From assembly GCA_965662565.1 (NCBI GenBank), contig CBFIHS010000033.1:1-22749 (forward strand): DNA of 22,749 bases. The letters are read 5' to 3'. Shown here one piece after another: positions 14,446 to 22,409 of the stretch (positions within the stretch are counted from its first letter, which is position 1; every line of letters starts with the position of its first letter). The notes under the pieces are model-generated. The model saw only the letters and a program-made list of their open reading frames with translations. It was not told the DNA's origin and made no database searches. This DNA is from UBA5109 sp965662565. GTDB taxonomy: Bacteria > Pseudomonadota > Gammaproteobacteria > Pseudomonadales > Pseudohongiellaceae. The position numbers and the translations under genes were made by a program.

Positions 14446-15792
14446 ATGCTGGAATATGATTTTTTAGTTATTGGTGCAGGCTCAGGAGGTGTTAGAGCAG
14501 CGCGTATAGCTTCAGGTTTAGGTGCAAAGGTCGGAATTATAGAGGACCTATATTTAGGAGGCACTTGTGTCAATGTAGGCTGCGTTCCCAAAAAGCTTTA
14601 TAGCTACGCTAGTCATTTCAGCTCTGATTTTAAAGACAGTGAGGCCTTTGGTTGGTCTGTTTTAGAACCAGAATTTAACTGGGATACTCTCAGAGATAAT
14701 AAAACCTCCGAAATCTCGCGTTTGAATGGGATTTATAATTCTATTTTAGAAAATGCTGGTGTCGTTGTTATAAATGGACATGGAAAAATTACGGGTCCCA
14801 ACTCGGTTGAAGTTGGCGGCGAAACTTATAATGCGAACAAAATTTTAATCGCTACGGGAGGCTGGCCATTCGTTCCAGACTTTTCTGGCAGTGAGTACGC
14901 CATTACTTCAAATGATGTTTTTGACTTAGAACATTTCCCAAAGTCTATTTTGATAGTTGGCGGGGGCTACATCGCGGTTGAGTTTGCTGGGATTTTTGCT
15001 GGTCTAGGCGCTGAAACGACTTTATCTTATCGAGGCGCGCGTTGTCTTAATGGTTTTGATGAGGATTTAAGAGAAAAGTTTAATGAAGAGTTGTCTCGTC
15101 ATGTCAGTTTAAAGCTGAATTCGCAAGTTCAATCTATTACTGAAAATAAAGATGGCAGCCGAAAAGTAAGATACGAAGATGGCATTCAAGAGAATTATGA
15201 CTGCGTGCTTTATGCAACTGGACGTAAGCCTCGAATTGAGGGTCTAGGGCTTGAAAACACTCAAGTACAAATTAACTCAAGAGGCTTTGTTGAAGTTGGT
15301 GCAGGGTTTCAAACTGCAGAGCCTTCAATTTATGCTTTGGGTGATGTCATTGGCCGAATGGCTTTAACTCCTGTTGCTCTAGCAGAAGGAATGAATCTAG
15401 CAAGAAATTTATTTGGTGGACTAAGCGAAGAGTTAGACTATAACAATATTGCGACAGCAGTATTCAGCCATCCTAACCTTGCCACCGTCGGTTTAACTGA
15501 AGAGGAAGCAATCAAACAAGGCAAACAAATTGACGTTTACGAAAGCGACTTTAAACATTTAAAACATACTGTAAGTGGGCGAGAAGAGCGTACGTATATG
15601 AAAATTGTAGTCGATCGAGAATCGGACACAGTTCTCGGCATGCATATGATGGGCGCTGAAGCAGGGGAAATCATTCAAGGCTTTGCTGCGGCTATGAAAT
15701 GTGGAGTCACTAAAACTCAGCTTGATCAAACTATTGGAATACATCCAACTGCTGCTGAAGAGTTCGTCACTATGCGAACAAAAAGGAAGTAA
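14446..15792 (+). CDS. gor: Glutathione reductase
   Basis: Gor reduces glutathione disulfide with NADPH in the cytoplasm. The 448-residue flavoprotein has the FAD motif GAGSGG (residues 10-15) and the redox disulfide GGTCVNVGCVPKK (Cys41, Cys46). The NADPH-binding GGGYIAVEFAG is followed by the basic YRGARCLNGFD segment expected for NADPH specificity. A second FAD motif (ALGDV) and the C-terminal catalytic dyad His433/Glu438 in HPTAAEEF complete the set. The GCVPKK form separates it from lipoamide dehydrogenase (GCIPSK). A Shine-Dalgarno AGGGGA lies 6 bases before the ATG. It is divergent from the AmrZ-like regulator, which could control it, though no direct evidence exists. Confidence 0.95.
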   Translation: MLEYDFLVIGAGSGGVRAARIASGLGAKVGIIEDLYLGGTCVNVGCVPKKLYSYASHFSSDFKDSEAFGWSVLEPEFNWDTLRDNKTSEISRLNGIYNSILENAGVVVINGHGKITGPNSVEVGGETYNANKILIATGGWPFVPDFSGSEYAITSNDVFDLEHFPKSILIVGGGYIAVEFAGIFAGLGAETTLSYRGARCLNGFDEDLREKFNEELSRHVSLKLNSQVQSITENKDGSRKVRYEDGIQENYDCVLYATGRKPRIEGLGLENTQVQINSRGFVEVGAGFQTAEPSIYALGDVIGRMALTPVALAEGMNLARNLFGGLSEELDYNNIATAVFSHPNLATVGLTEEEAIKQGKQIDVYESDFKHLKHTVSGREERTYMKIVVDRESDTVLGMHMMGAEAGEIIQGFAAAMKCGVTKTQLDQTIGIHPTAAEEFVTMRTKRK

Positions 15793-15963
15793 TTTTCTCT
15801 ATATCTTGTGCTGGTCTGTTAAAAGTCAAAACAACTGAACACAATGTGCAGGCAAAATGAATCTGCTCCCCCACTAGTTACGTATTACTTGACCTAAGCA
15901 CCTGGTTCAATTAGTTTGGTGCAAGAATTTAAGACAATTTTTATTAACAATAAGGGACAGAAA

Positions 15964-17577
15964 ATGGCAACTTTACCTCCAGGTCTAGATACCAGTACTT
16001 TCAATTCTGCATTGGCTGAGTTTAGTGATGCAATTGGCGCCGAATGGGTTTTTAGTTCAGATGAAGACGTAGACTTATATCGTGATGCTTACTCTCCTAT
16101 GTGGAATGAGGACACTGAAATAAGGGCTTCAGCAGCCGTAGCTCCAGCTACTACTGAAGAAGTTCAAGAAATTGTTCGAATTGCTAATCGTTACGGCATT
16201 CCGCTTTATCCTATCTCCACAGGTAAAAACTTAGGCTATGGTGGTTCTGCGCCGAACTATTCAGGCAGCATGGTTGTTGACCTAAAGCGCATGAACAAGG
16301 TTATAGAGGTCAATGATCGAAGGAATTTCGCGATTGTTGAGCCAGGGGTTTCTTATTTCGACCTCTATCGTTATATACAAGAACGCGGTTTAAAAGTTTG
16401 GATTGATTGTCCTGATCCCGGTTGGGGCAGCCCAATTGGTAACGCTCTAGATCATGGTGTTGGCTACACATACGGAATGTACAGAGACCATTTTGCTTCA
16501 AATGCAGGTATGGAAGTAGTTTTACCTGACGGTGAAGTTTTGCGAACAGGTATGGGAGCTCTCCCAGGTGGTGAGTGGGGTGAATATAAATACGGCTTCG
16601 GCCCAAGTGTTGATGGTCTGTTCGCACAGGCCAACTTCGGCATTGTCACAAAAATGGCTTTCCGACTCATGCCTGAACAAGAAGCTCACTACATAGGAAC
16701 GGTCATTGTTCCGCGCAAAAAAGACCTGGTCGCTTTAATAGATCATGTGAACTATCTTGATGATACGGGTCTCATTGGCATGCCTTTATACGGCAATAGA
16801 ATAAGTGGTTTCGGTCCTATGGAACCAGAATTAGCAGCCCTGGTCGAAAATAACGCCAGTGATGCCGAATTTGATGCTTATGCAGCTAGCAAGGGCAACG
16901 GATTCTGGTCTGTTGAGCTACAATTTTATGGGCCTGAGCCAACTGTTAAGGCCAACTGGGAATATGCTCAGCAGCGTATATCAGCAAGTATTGAAGGAAC
17001 TACTTTTGAAGAGGGACATCTTTATACCTTCCCCTTGAGCGATGAAGAGAAAGGAGAGCATTCTCATAGAGTTGCCATAGGTGTCCCCAATATGGAAATT
17101 TTTGCCATTGGCGCTCGTTCTGAACGCAACCCTTCACCTCAAGATGGGCATTTATGGTTTTCTGCGATCATTCCTCGTAGTGGGGAAGGCGTCTTTAAAG
17201 CACAAGAGGTCATCGGACGAATCTGGAAAGAAGAAGGACTACCGTATAACCCCTTCGCAACTCCCGCCACATGGACTCCTCGCTGCTACATCATGATTAC
17301 TGGTTTACCAATAAGCCGTACCGATAATTCAATCAATGAGCGGTCAATGCGTGCCTATAACCGCGCTGTAGAAGAATGTGCTGTTAATGGCATGGGCGAA
17401 TACCGTGCACCGCCGGCATTTGCTGATGCGATTCAGAATGCTTACTCTTTTAATAACAATATTCAACGTCGTTATACCGAAATATTAAAAGATGCGACTG
17501 ATCCTAACGGCATTATTGCACCAGGTCGTGGTGGTATTTGGCCAAAAAATATACGTGAAAAAGAGGGGAAAGCATGA
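15964..17577 (+). CDS. VAO-family flavoprotein, probable para-alkylphenol (4-cresol/eugenol-type) dehydrogenase
   Basis: This FAD enzyme oxidises para-substituted phenols through a quinone methide. The ATG at 15964 is preferred (537 residues, MATLPPGLD, AGGGA ribosome binding site); a TTG at 15916 would add 16 residues. The PP-loop FAD domain (about 55-235) contains STGKNLGYGG with Tyr92, and DCPDPGWGSPIGNALDHGVG. Putative catalytic Asp175 is in YRDHF. The phenolate-binding pair Tyr480-Arg481 is in GEYR, equivalent to vanillyl-alcohol oxidase Tyr503-Arg504. His396 in GHLWFS aligns with the FAD-linking histidine of VAO and eugenol oxidase; 4-cresol dehydrogenase uses tyrosine. No signal peptide is visible. 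A cytochrome c gene overlaps its stop, pointing to a dehydrogenase rather than an oxidase. The exact substrate is unknown. Confidence 0.88.
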   Translation: MATLPPGLDTSTFNSALAEFSDAIGAEWVFSSDEDVDLYRDAYSPMWNEDTEIRASAAVAPATTEEVQEIVRIANRYGIPLYPISTGKNLGYGGSAPNYSGSMVVDLKRMNKVIEVNDRRNFAIVEPGVSYFDLYRYIQERGLKVWIDCPDPGWGSPIGNALDHGVGYTYGMYRDHFASNAGMEVVLPDGEVLRTGMGALPGGEWGEYKYGFGPSVDGLFAQANFGIVTKMAFRLMPEQEAHYIGTVIVPRKKDLVALIDHVNYLDDTGLIGMPLYGNRISGFGPMEPELAALVENNASDAEFDAYAASKGNGFWSVELQFYGPEPTVKANWEYAQQRISASIEGTTFEEGHLYTFPLSDEEKGEHSHRVAIGVPNMEIFAIGARSERNPSPQDGHLWFSAIIPRSGEGVFKAQEVIGRIWKEEGLPYNPFATPATWTPRCYIMITGLPISRTDNSINERSMRAYNRAVEECAVNGMGEYRAPPAFADAIQNAYSFNNNIQRRYTEILKDATDPNGIIAPGRGGIWPKNIREKEGKA

Positions 17578-17915
17578 AAAACATAATCAAAATTGGATTG
17601 TTTTCGCTGGCAACAGTTTTCAGCATTAACGCGAATGCTCAAGATGCAGTAGAAAGAGGGCATCAGGTTTTCGATAAATGGTGTGCTGCCTGCCATGACG
17701 AATCTCAAAGAACACCTGGTACCAATGCTTTAAGAGCAAAGTATCAAGGCGCACTTCCGGCTTTATTGGAAGAACGGACTGATTTGAGCCCTGAGATAAT
17801 TAGCTTATGGGTAAGAAATGGGATAAGTATTATGCCTTTTTTCCGTAAAACTGAGATTGATGATGCGCAGTTAGCTGACCTTAATGCTTATCTAACCAGA
17901 AATAATGGCAATTAA
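17574..17915 (+). CDS. Periplasmic c-type cytochrome subunit of the flavocytochrome
   Basis: The 113-residue protein has a signal peptide (about residues 1-22, ending NANA), a single haem motif CAACH (Cys37, Cys40, His41) and a likely axial Met87 in SIMPFF. The mature size (about 91 residues) and the MPFF..EI..AQLADLNAYL ending resemble PchC, the cytochrome subunit of 4-cresol dehydrogenase. Its ATG overlaps the flavoprotein stop (ATGA), and a GAGGGG ribosome binding site lies inside that gene. The two products are therefore probably made in equal amounts and form a complex. It would pass electrons from the reduced FAD to the respiratory chain or an azurin-type carrier. Confidence 0.9.
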   Translation: MKNIIKIGLFSLATVFSINANAQDAVERGHQVFDKWCAACHDESQRTPGTNALRAKYQGALPALLEERTDLSPEIISLWVRNGISIMPFFRKTEIDDAQLADLNAYLTRNNGN

Positions 17916-17946
17916 TTCACTTAGGTAATTGAACTAGGAATTTATT

Positions 17947-18576
17947 ATGACAAATAGAAGACAATTTCTGAAAATCGGATTGGCTACTTCAACTGTGCCA
18001 CTTGCAGCAAGTGCAGCCAAATCGGCCACCTTTAGTGCTTTTTCTGGAAAAAACACTATTCCTTTTTATAAAGTGATAGTTGATGAGCGTTATCCAGAAA
18101 GCATTGCGTTTGGCAAAGCGATGGAAAAGCAAGGCTACGATATTCATTTGATGAAGAAAGGCGACCTTACTCAGTTTTGGTATAACGAATTAAACCAGAT
18201 TTGGGAAAAAGAACCCGTTGCTATTGCAGGCTTAACCGAATTCGGACCCTTGTTCTGTTTAGAGCAATTAGGACGAACCTACGGTGCTCGTAAAGTTTAT
18301 CGTGGTGATCATCACTATGAACAGCAAGGCAAAATAACGCATAAACTAAGCGGCCCTGAAAACATGGTTTTAGATGCAGGCAATGTGCTTAACTTTGCTA
18401 ATGAGCAAATAGCAGGGCAAACAGTTGCTGACTTGCTTCTTAATTGCCAAGCAGGCACAACAGCTATTGCAGATTCAGTTTGTGCTGAGAATACTGGACA
18501 CCAAAGTCCTTTAACTGATGCCAGACCTGAAGACAATCTTGTCTCCTGGATAGTAGCGCCTGCGCATTTAGCTTAA
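17947..18576 (+). CDS. Tat-signal protein of unknown function in the flavocytochrome operon
   Basis: I do not recognise the family. The 209-residue protein starts with a twin-arginine signal (NRRQFLK at residues 3-9, hydrophobic stretch to about 24, then an ASAAKSA cleavage region), so it is probably exported folded. The mature part is soluble with no membrane segment. It has a basic-aromatic centre (RTYGARKVYRGDHHYEQQG, residues 109-127) with adjacent histidines, and cysteines at about 98, 166 and 178. Residues 90-107 (PVAIAGLTEFGPLFCLEQ) look like a packed core helix. It lies 31 bases after the cytochrome gene with an AGGAA ribosome binding site, and a strong terminator follows. A maturation, scaffold or electron-transfer role for the flavocytochrome is inference from the operon alone. 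Confidence 0.8.
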   Translation: MTNRRQFLKIGLATSTVPLAASAAKSATFSAFSGKNTIPFYKVIVDERYPESIAFGKAMEKQGYDIHLMKKGDLTQFWYNELNQIWEKEPVAIAGLTEFGPLFCLEQLGRTYGARKVYRGDHHYEQQGKITHKLSGPENMVLDAGNVLNFANEQIAGQTVADLLLNCQAGTTAIADSVCAENTGHQSPLTDARPEDNLVSWIVAPAHLA

Positions 18577-18592
18577 GCCTAACTACCGTTCT

Positions 18593-18621
18593 AAAAAAAG
18601 AGCCGAAAGGCTCTTTTTTTT
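18593..18621 (+). terminator. Strong intrinsic terminator closing the flavocytochrome operon
   Basis: Perfect 12-bp arms (AAAAAAAGAGCC / GGCTCTTTTTTT) surround a GAAA tetraloop, with T-runs on both strands' readings. It begins 17 bases after the stop of the Tat-signal gene. Confidence 0.95.
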
Positions 18622-18718
18622 ATGCCTAAGAATTCTTCATCATCAATATCAGTATTTTTTTAAGTTTGTTAGCATAATTAATTCAAAACATTCTAAAGTA
18701 GAGCACTTTACTTGATAT

Positions 18719-18752
18719 ACTATTTCCGGTAATCTTTATTACCGGAAATAGT
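18719..18752. repeat. 34-bp perfect inverted repeat with lox-like 13-8-13 geometry
   Basis: The left half 18719-18733 and right half 18738-18752 are exact reverse complements (15 bp each; outer part ACTATTTCCGG) around a CTTT centre. Read as a tyrosine recombinase core site it gives 13-bp arms and an 8-bp asymmetric spacer ATCTTTAT (18732-18739). It lies 79 bases upstream of a tyrosine recombinase gene. There is no T-run, so it is not a normal intrinsic terminator. A recombination site, an operator or a transcribed hairpin are all possible. Confidence 0.75.
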
Positions 18753-18774
18753 GGGTAGTAAGATATAGCACAAC

Positions 18775-18788
18775 AATATAGCTATATT
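18775..18788. promoter_or_regulatory. 14-bp palindrome upstream of the recombinase gene
   Basis: AATATAGCTATATT is self-complementary over 14 bases and lies 43 bases before the recombinase ATG. It may be an operator, but the A+T-rich context makes chance palindromes more likely. Confidence 0.3.
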
Positions 18789-18818
18789 CTTCTTATCTAT
18801 ATAAATTACAGATACTTA

Positions 18819-18830
18819 AAGAATATTCTT
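18819..18830. promoter_or_regulatory. 12-bp palindrome covering the recombinase ribosome-binding position
   Basis: AAGAATATTCTT is a perfect palindrome ending one base before the ATG and occupies the place of a Shine-Dalgarno. It could bind a dimeric repressor or block translation as a weak hairpin. Inference only. Confidence 0.3.
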
Positions 18831-18831
18831 A

Positions 18832-20046
18832 ATGTCAATTAATAAGTCTCCTGTACCATTCTTTGATACGCTTTCAGAGATGTTAAATCCCTACCGGCAC
18901 CCTGTTAGGTCAATTAAACATTTGCTTGATGATGAACCAGCTAATGCCTTGGATGATTATCAACACGCCAGTGAGTTCTTGTATTCCTATCGTGGATCTC
19001 CAGATACTTTTTCAACTTACAGACGTGAAATTGAGCATTTTTTACATTGGAGCTGGATTATTGCTCATAAGTCACTAAAAGAGATAAAGCGTGAAGATAT
19101 TGAGTCATACGTGGAATTTGCTCAAAAACCACCAAAAAACTGGATTGGAGATAAAAACGTTGCCAGATATTTAGATAAACAGGGCGCTCGTCTGTTAAAT
19201 CCAGATTGGCGACCCTACGTAATAACCAAGCCCAATACTGCCTATTCTTTGTCACAAAGTGCCGTACAGTCGATTTTTGCGGTGTTAAGCAGCTTTTATA
19301 ACTATTTGATTCAAGAAGAATACACCGATATGAATCCTGTGGCTCAGATACGCCAAAAAAGTAAGTTTCTGCGCAAATCCCAGGGTCAAAAGCTAATTAG
19401 GCGCTTATCAGAGCTGCAATGGACCTATATTATTGAAAGTGCCGAGAATCTAGCCAATACCGACCCTGATCAACATGAACGCACTTTATTCGTCATGCAA
19501 GCTTTATTTGCTATGTATTTACGTATTTCTGAGCTGGTTGAAACTAACCGTTGGAGTCCTAAAATGGGCGATTTCGAACGTGATTTAGAGGGTAATTGGT
19601 GGTTTAGAACAGTAGGGAAAGGCAATAAAGAACGTCAAATTTCGGTCAGTGATGCCATGTTAACTGCCCTTAAACGTTATCGTGAATCCAGGAACATGAC
19701 TCCCCTGCCTATTCCTGGTGAATCTGCACCACTTATTCATAAAACTCGTGGGCTTGGCGGCATTACCAGTACTCGTCAAATCAGAAGCATTGTTCAGTTT
19801 TGTTTTGATCAGGCCCAGTCTAAAATGCATGAAGAAGGCTTTGTTGAAGAAGCGGCCCAACTTTCTGCTGCTACAGTACATTGGTTAAGACATACGGGAA
19901 TATCTGAAGACGTAAAACATAGACCTAGAGAACACGTTAGAGATGATGCTGGGCATGGTTCAAGCGCCATAACCGATCGCTATATTGATGTGGAACTTGG
20001 GGCTCGTCATGCTTCGGCCAAGAAAAAGACAATAAAACCACAATAG
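18832..20046 (+). CDS. Tyrosine recombinase / phage-type integrase
   Basis: The 404-residue protein has an N-terminal SAM-like core-binding domain (about residues 40-165) and a C-terminal catalytic domain (about 190-390). The active-site set is complete: Arg231 (YLRISEL), Lys263 (VGKGNKER), His350 and Arg353 (HWLRH), His375 (GHGS) and nucleophile Tyr384 (DRYIDV). It is therefore probably active in DNA strand exchange. It is longer than XerC/XerD (about 300 residues), and no phage, conjugation or cassette genes lie nearby. No clear Shine-Dalgarno precedes the ATG; a palindrome occupies that position. A long inverted repeat at 18719-18752 is a candidate target site. The exact family (integron, ICE, prophage remnant or resident recombinase) is not resolved. 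Confidence 0.92.
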   Translation: MSINKSPVPFFDTLSEMLNPYRHPVRSIKHLLDDEPANALDDYQHASEFLYSYRGSPDTFSTYRREIEHFLHWSWIIAHKSLKEIKREDIESYVEFAQKPPKNWIGDKNVARYLDKQGARLLNPDWRPYVITKPNTAYSLSQSAVQSIFAVLSSFYNYLIQEEYTDMNPVAQIRQKSKFLRKSQGQKLIRRLSELQWTYIIESAENLANTDPDQHERTLFVMQALFAMYLRISELVETNRWSPKMGDFERDLEGNWWFRTVGKGNKERQISVSDAMLTALKRYRESRNMTPLPIPGESAPLIHKTRGLGGITSTRQIRSIVQFCFDQAQSKMHEEGFVEEAAQLSAATVHWLRHTGISEDVKHRPREHVRDDAGHGSSAITDRYIDVELGARHASAKKKTIKPQ

Positions 20047-20130
20047 TTGCAATGTTTTGTCTAGAAAAACGATGAAACATCCCAATAAATAAGGTAAGTT
20101 AGTTTTCTTTGTCTATGTCATAAGATCTCA

Positions 20131-22377
20131 ATGGATCAAATCTTTATGAGTAAGTCTTCCAAAATTTTAAGTAGTAATTTGGTATCTCCGAAAAATATTC
20201 TTGCCGCTTCTCTTATAGGGGTAGTTGGCGCTTGGGCTGCCCTCCCCTTATTTGCTCAACAATCACCACAGTATTTAGCAGATGAAATTCCACTTGATGT
20301 AGCGGCTATCTACCAGGAGATTGAGCCAATTCAAGAATACACCCCAGTCGCTCGTTCTGTGTTAAGTCAGTTAACTCGGAATCATTATTCAGAAGTTCGT
20401 GTTAACGATGAATTCTCCAGTAAGGTATTCGATCGTTACCTGGATGGTCTTGACCCTTCGCGTGTTTATTTTACAAAATCTGACATTGAAGAGTTTGAAA
20501 AATATCGCTATGAGCTCGATGACTTACTTCGCTCAGGCGATGTTGAAGCCGGTTTTGAGATCTACAACCTCTATCAAGAGAGAGTCATTGAGAGGCTAGT
20601 CTACTCTATTAAACGTATTGAAGAAGATGAGTCTGAGTTTGATTTCACAATTGATGAAGACATTATTATTGATCGCTCCGAAGAGCCTTGGGCCGATTCA
20701 GTAGATGATTTATCGGATTTATGGCGTAAACGAGTTAAAAGTAATGTTTTAAGCTCGTTGTTGTCAGAAAAAACTTATGCCGAAACTCGTGAAGATTTAA
20801 GTAAACGGTATAGATCACAGCTCAGCCAAATTTTGAAAAACGATCAGCGTGAAGTCTTCCAATTTTATATGGATACTTTGACGATGAGTATAGATCCGCA
20901 TACTCAGTATTATCTTCCTCAAGCGGCTGAAAATTTTAATATGAATATGAGTTTGCAGCTTCAAGGTATTGGCGCTGTCTTAACTACTGAGGATGAATAC
21001 ACGGAGGTAGTTCAAATAGTTGCAGGAGGCCCTGCAGATTTAGCTGGTGATCTACAGCCTAAAGATCGAATTACCGGTATTGCGCAAGACGATGGTGAGT
21101 TCGTTGATGTGATCGGTTGGCGCGTAGATGATGTAGTTCAACTAATCCGAGGTGAAAAAGATACAGTTGTTCGTTTAAACGTGATTCCAAGAAATGCTGA
21201 AAATGATTTTGAAAGAAAAATTATCAGCATTACTCGAGACACCGTACAGCTTGAAGATGAGTCAGCCAAAAAAGAGATCGTTGAAATCCAAAGAGACGGT
21301 GAAACCTATAAAATTGGAATAATTGAGCTGCCAACTTTTTATGTTGATTTTGCGGCACTACAGAATAGAGACCCTAATTATCGCAGCAGCACCCGTGATG
21401 TTAGAAGGCTTCTCGAAGAGTTAAAAGAAGAAGAAGTCGATGCGCTTGTGGTTGACCTAAGAAACAACGGTGGAGGCTCTTTGAGTGAAGCTAATTCTTT
21501 AGTTGGCTTGTTTATTGATCGAGGGCCGACTGTCCAAGTAATGGACGCTGAAGGCAATAATATTGTTCAAGGCGACTCTGATGCAGGATTGGTTTACGAT
21601 GGCCCAATGGCGGTTTTAGTGAATCGCCTAAGTGCTTCTGCTTCCGAGATTTTTGCTGGTGCTATTCAAGATTACCAACGCGGTTTAATCCTAGGTAGCC
21701 AAACTTTTGGTAAGGGTACGGTTCAAGAATTAATTCCTATGCGTTCTGGTCAATTGAAGATTACTCGAGCGAAGTTTTATAGAATTTCAGGTGAAAGCAC
21801 ACAACATAGAGGCGTGTTGCCTGATATAGATTTCCCTGATTTATATGATGTTTCTGAGGATATAGGGGAAGCGGCTTTAGAGACTGCCCTGCCTTGGGAC
21901 ACGATTGATACCACCAGTTTCTATAGGCCATTTATGGATTTGCGCCCTGCTTTCTCAACCCTGATAACTCGGCATGAAGAGCGTTTACTTACTGATCCCG
22001 ATTTCAACTATATAAATTCTCAAATACAGCGTGCTATCGAGAAGAGTGAGAATAATACTTTGAGTTTGAATATGGATACGCTTTTAGCCGAAAGAGTAGA
22101 AAATGATGCTTGGCGTTTGCAGATTGAAAATACTCTCAGAAGTGCCAAAGGTGAAGAGCCCTATTCTTCAGTTGAAGATATGAAAGATGCTGAAGAAGAG
22201 GAAGAGGAAGAAGTCGCATTGAACTCACCTGGTCTAGAGGATGATACTAATTCCGAAGAAGATGAAGAGCTAGATCCTTATCTTGAAGAAAGTGGAAATA
22301 TCCTTGTCGATTTTATTCAGTTTGAAGCTGGCCAAATTCTAAGTATGGCTCTACAACTGAATGACGAAGAAGCTTAA
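20131..22377 (+). CDS. prc: Carboxy-terminal processing protease Prc (tail-specific protease)
   Basis: Prc degrades or trims periplasmic proteins from their C-terminus and in gammaproteobacteria controls peptidoglycan hydrolases and lipoproteins. The 748-residue protein has an N-terminal signal anchor (about residues 22-42, ending PLFA) and a helical N-domain. A PDZ domain spans about 265-355 (LQGIGAVL..AGGPADLAG). The S41 peptidase core has catalytic Ser503 in SASASEIFAG and Lys528 in FGKGTVQ, spaced 25 residues apart as in E. coli Tsp. It is longer than the E. coli enzyme (682). It also contains an acidic stretch at about 685-720, with a run of seven glutamates (residues 689-695). The start could be Met1 or Met6 (20146); neither has a strong ribosome binding site. 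Confidence 0.94.
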   Translation: MDQIFMSKSSKILSSNLVSPKNILAASLIGVVGAWAALPLFAQQSPQYLADEIPLDVAAIYQEIEPIQEYTPVARSVLSQLTRNHYSEVRVNDEFSSKVFDRYLDGLDPSRVYFTKSDIEEFEKYRYELDDLLRSGDVEAGFEIYNLYQERVIERLVYSIKRIEEDESEFDFTIDEDIIIDRSEEPWADSVDDLSDLWRKRVKSNVLSSLLSEKTYAETREDLSKRYRSQLSQILKNDQREVFQFYMDTLTMSIDPHTQYYLPQAAENFNMNMSLQLQGIGAVLTTEDEYTEVVQIVAGGPADLAGDLQPKDRITGIAQDDGEFVDVIGWRVDDVVQLIRGEKDTVVRLNVIPRNAENDFERKIISITRDTVQLEDESAKKEIVEIQRDGETYKIGIIELPTFYVDFAALQNRDPNYRSSTRDVRRLLEELKEEEVDALVVDLRNNGGGSLSEANSLVGLFIDRGPTVQVMDAEGNNIVQGDSDAGLVYDGPMAVLVNRLSASASEIFAGAIQDYQRGLILGSQTFGKGTVQELIPMRSGQLKITRAKFYRISGESTQHRGVLPDIDFPDLYDVSEDIGEAALETALPWDTIDTTSFYRPFMDLRPAFSTLITRHEERLLTDPDFNYINSQIQRAIEKSENNTLSLNMDTLLAERVENDAWRLQIENTLRSAKGEEPYSSVEDMKDAEEEEEEEVALNSPGLEDDTNSEEDEELDPYLEESGNILVDFIQFEAGQILSMALQLNDEEA

Positions 22378-22409
22378 GAAAGCTGCTGAAATAGTTTCAG
22401 TCTGGGAGT

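Noticed and set aside
15916..15963. TTG start at 15916 for the flavoprotein
   Set aside because: It adds 16 residues not typical of the family and lacks a Shine-Dalgarno, whereas the ATG at 15964 has one and gives the family-like N-terminus.
16310..16670. Antisense open frames inside the flavoprotein gene, and other antisense frames within gor, fabF and ggt
   Set aside because: They lie opposite well-conserved coding sequence, lack recognisable domains and have no ribosome binding sites; they are shadow frames.
18719..18752. Long palindrome as a Rho-independent terminator
   Set aside because: Neither side has a T-run after the stem, and a strong terminator already lies about 100 bases upstream.
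18832..20046. Recombinase as evidence for an integron or prophage
   Set aside because: No attC-like cassette arrays, phage structural genes, direct-repeat att pair or tRNA gene are visible in the window.
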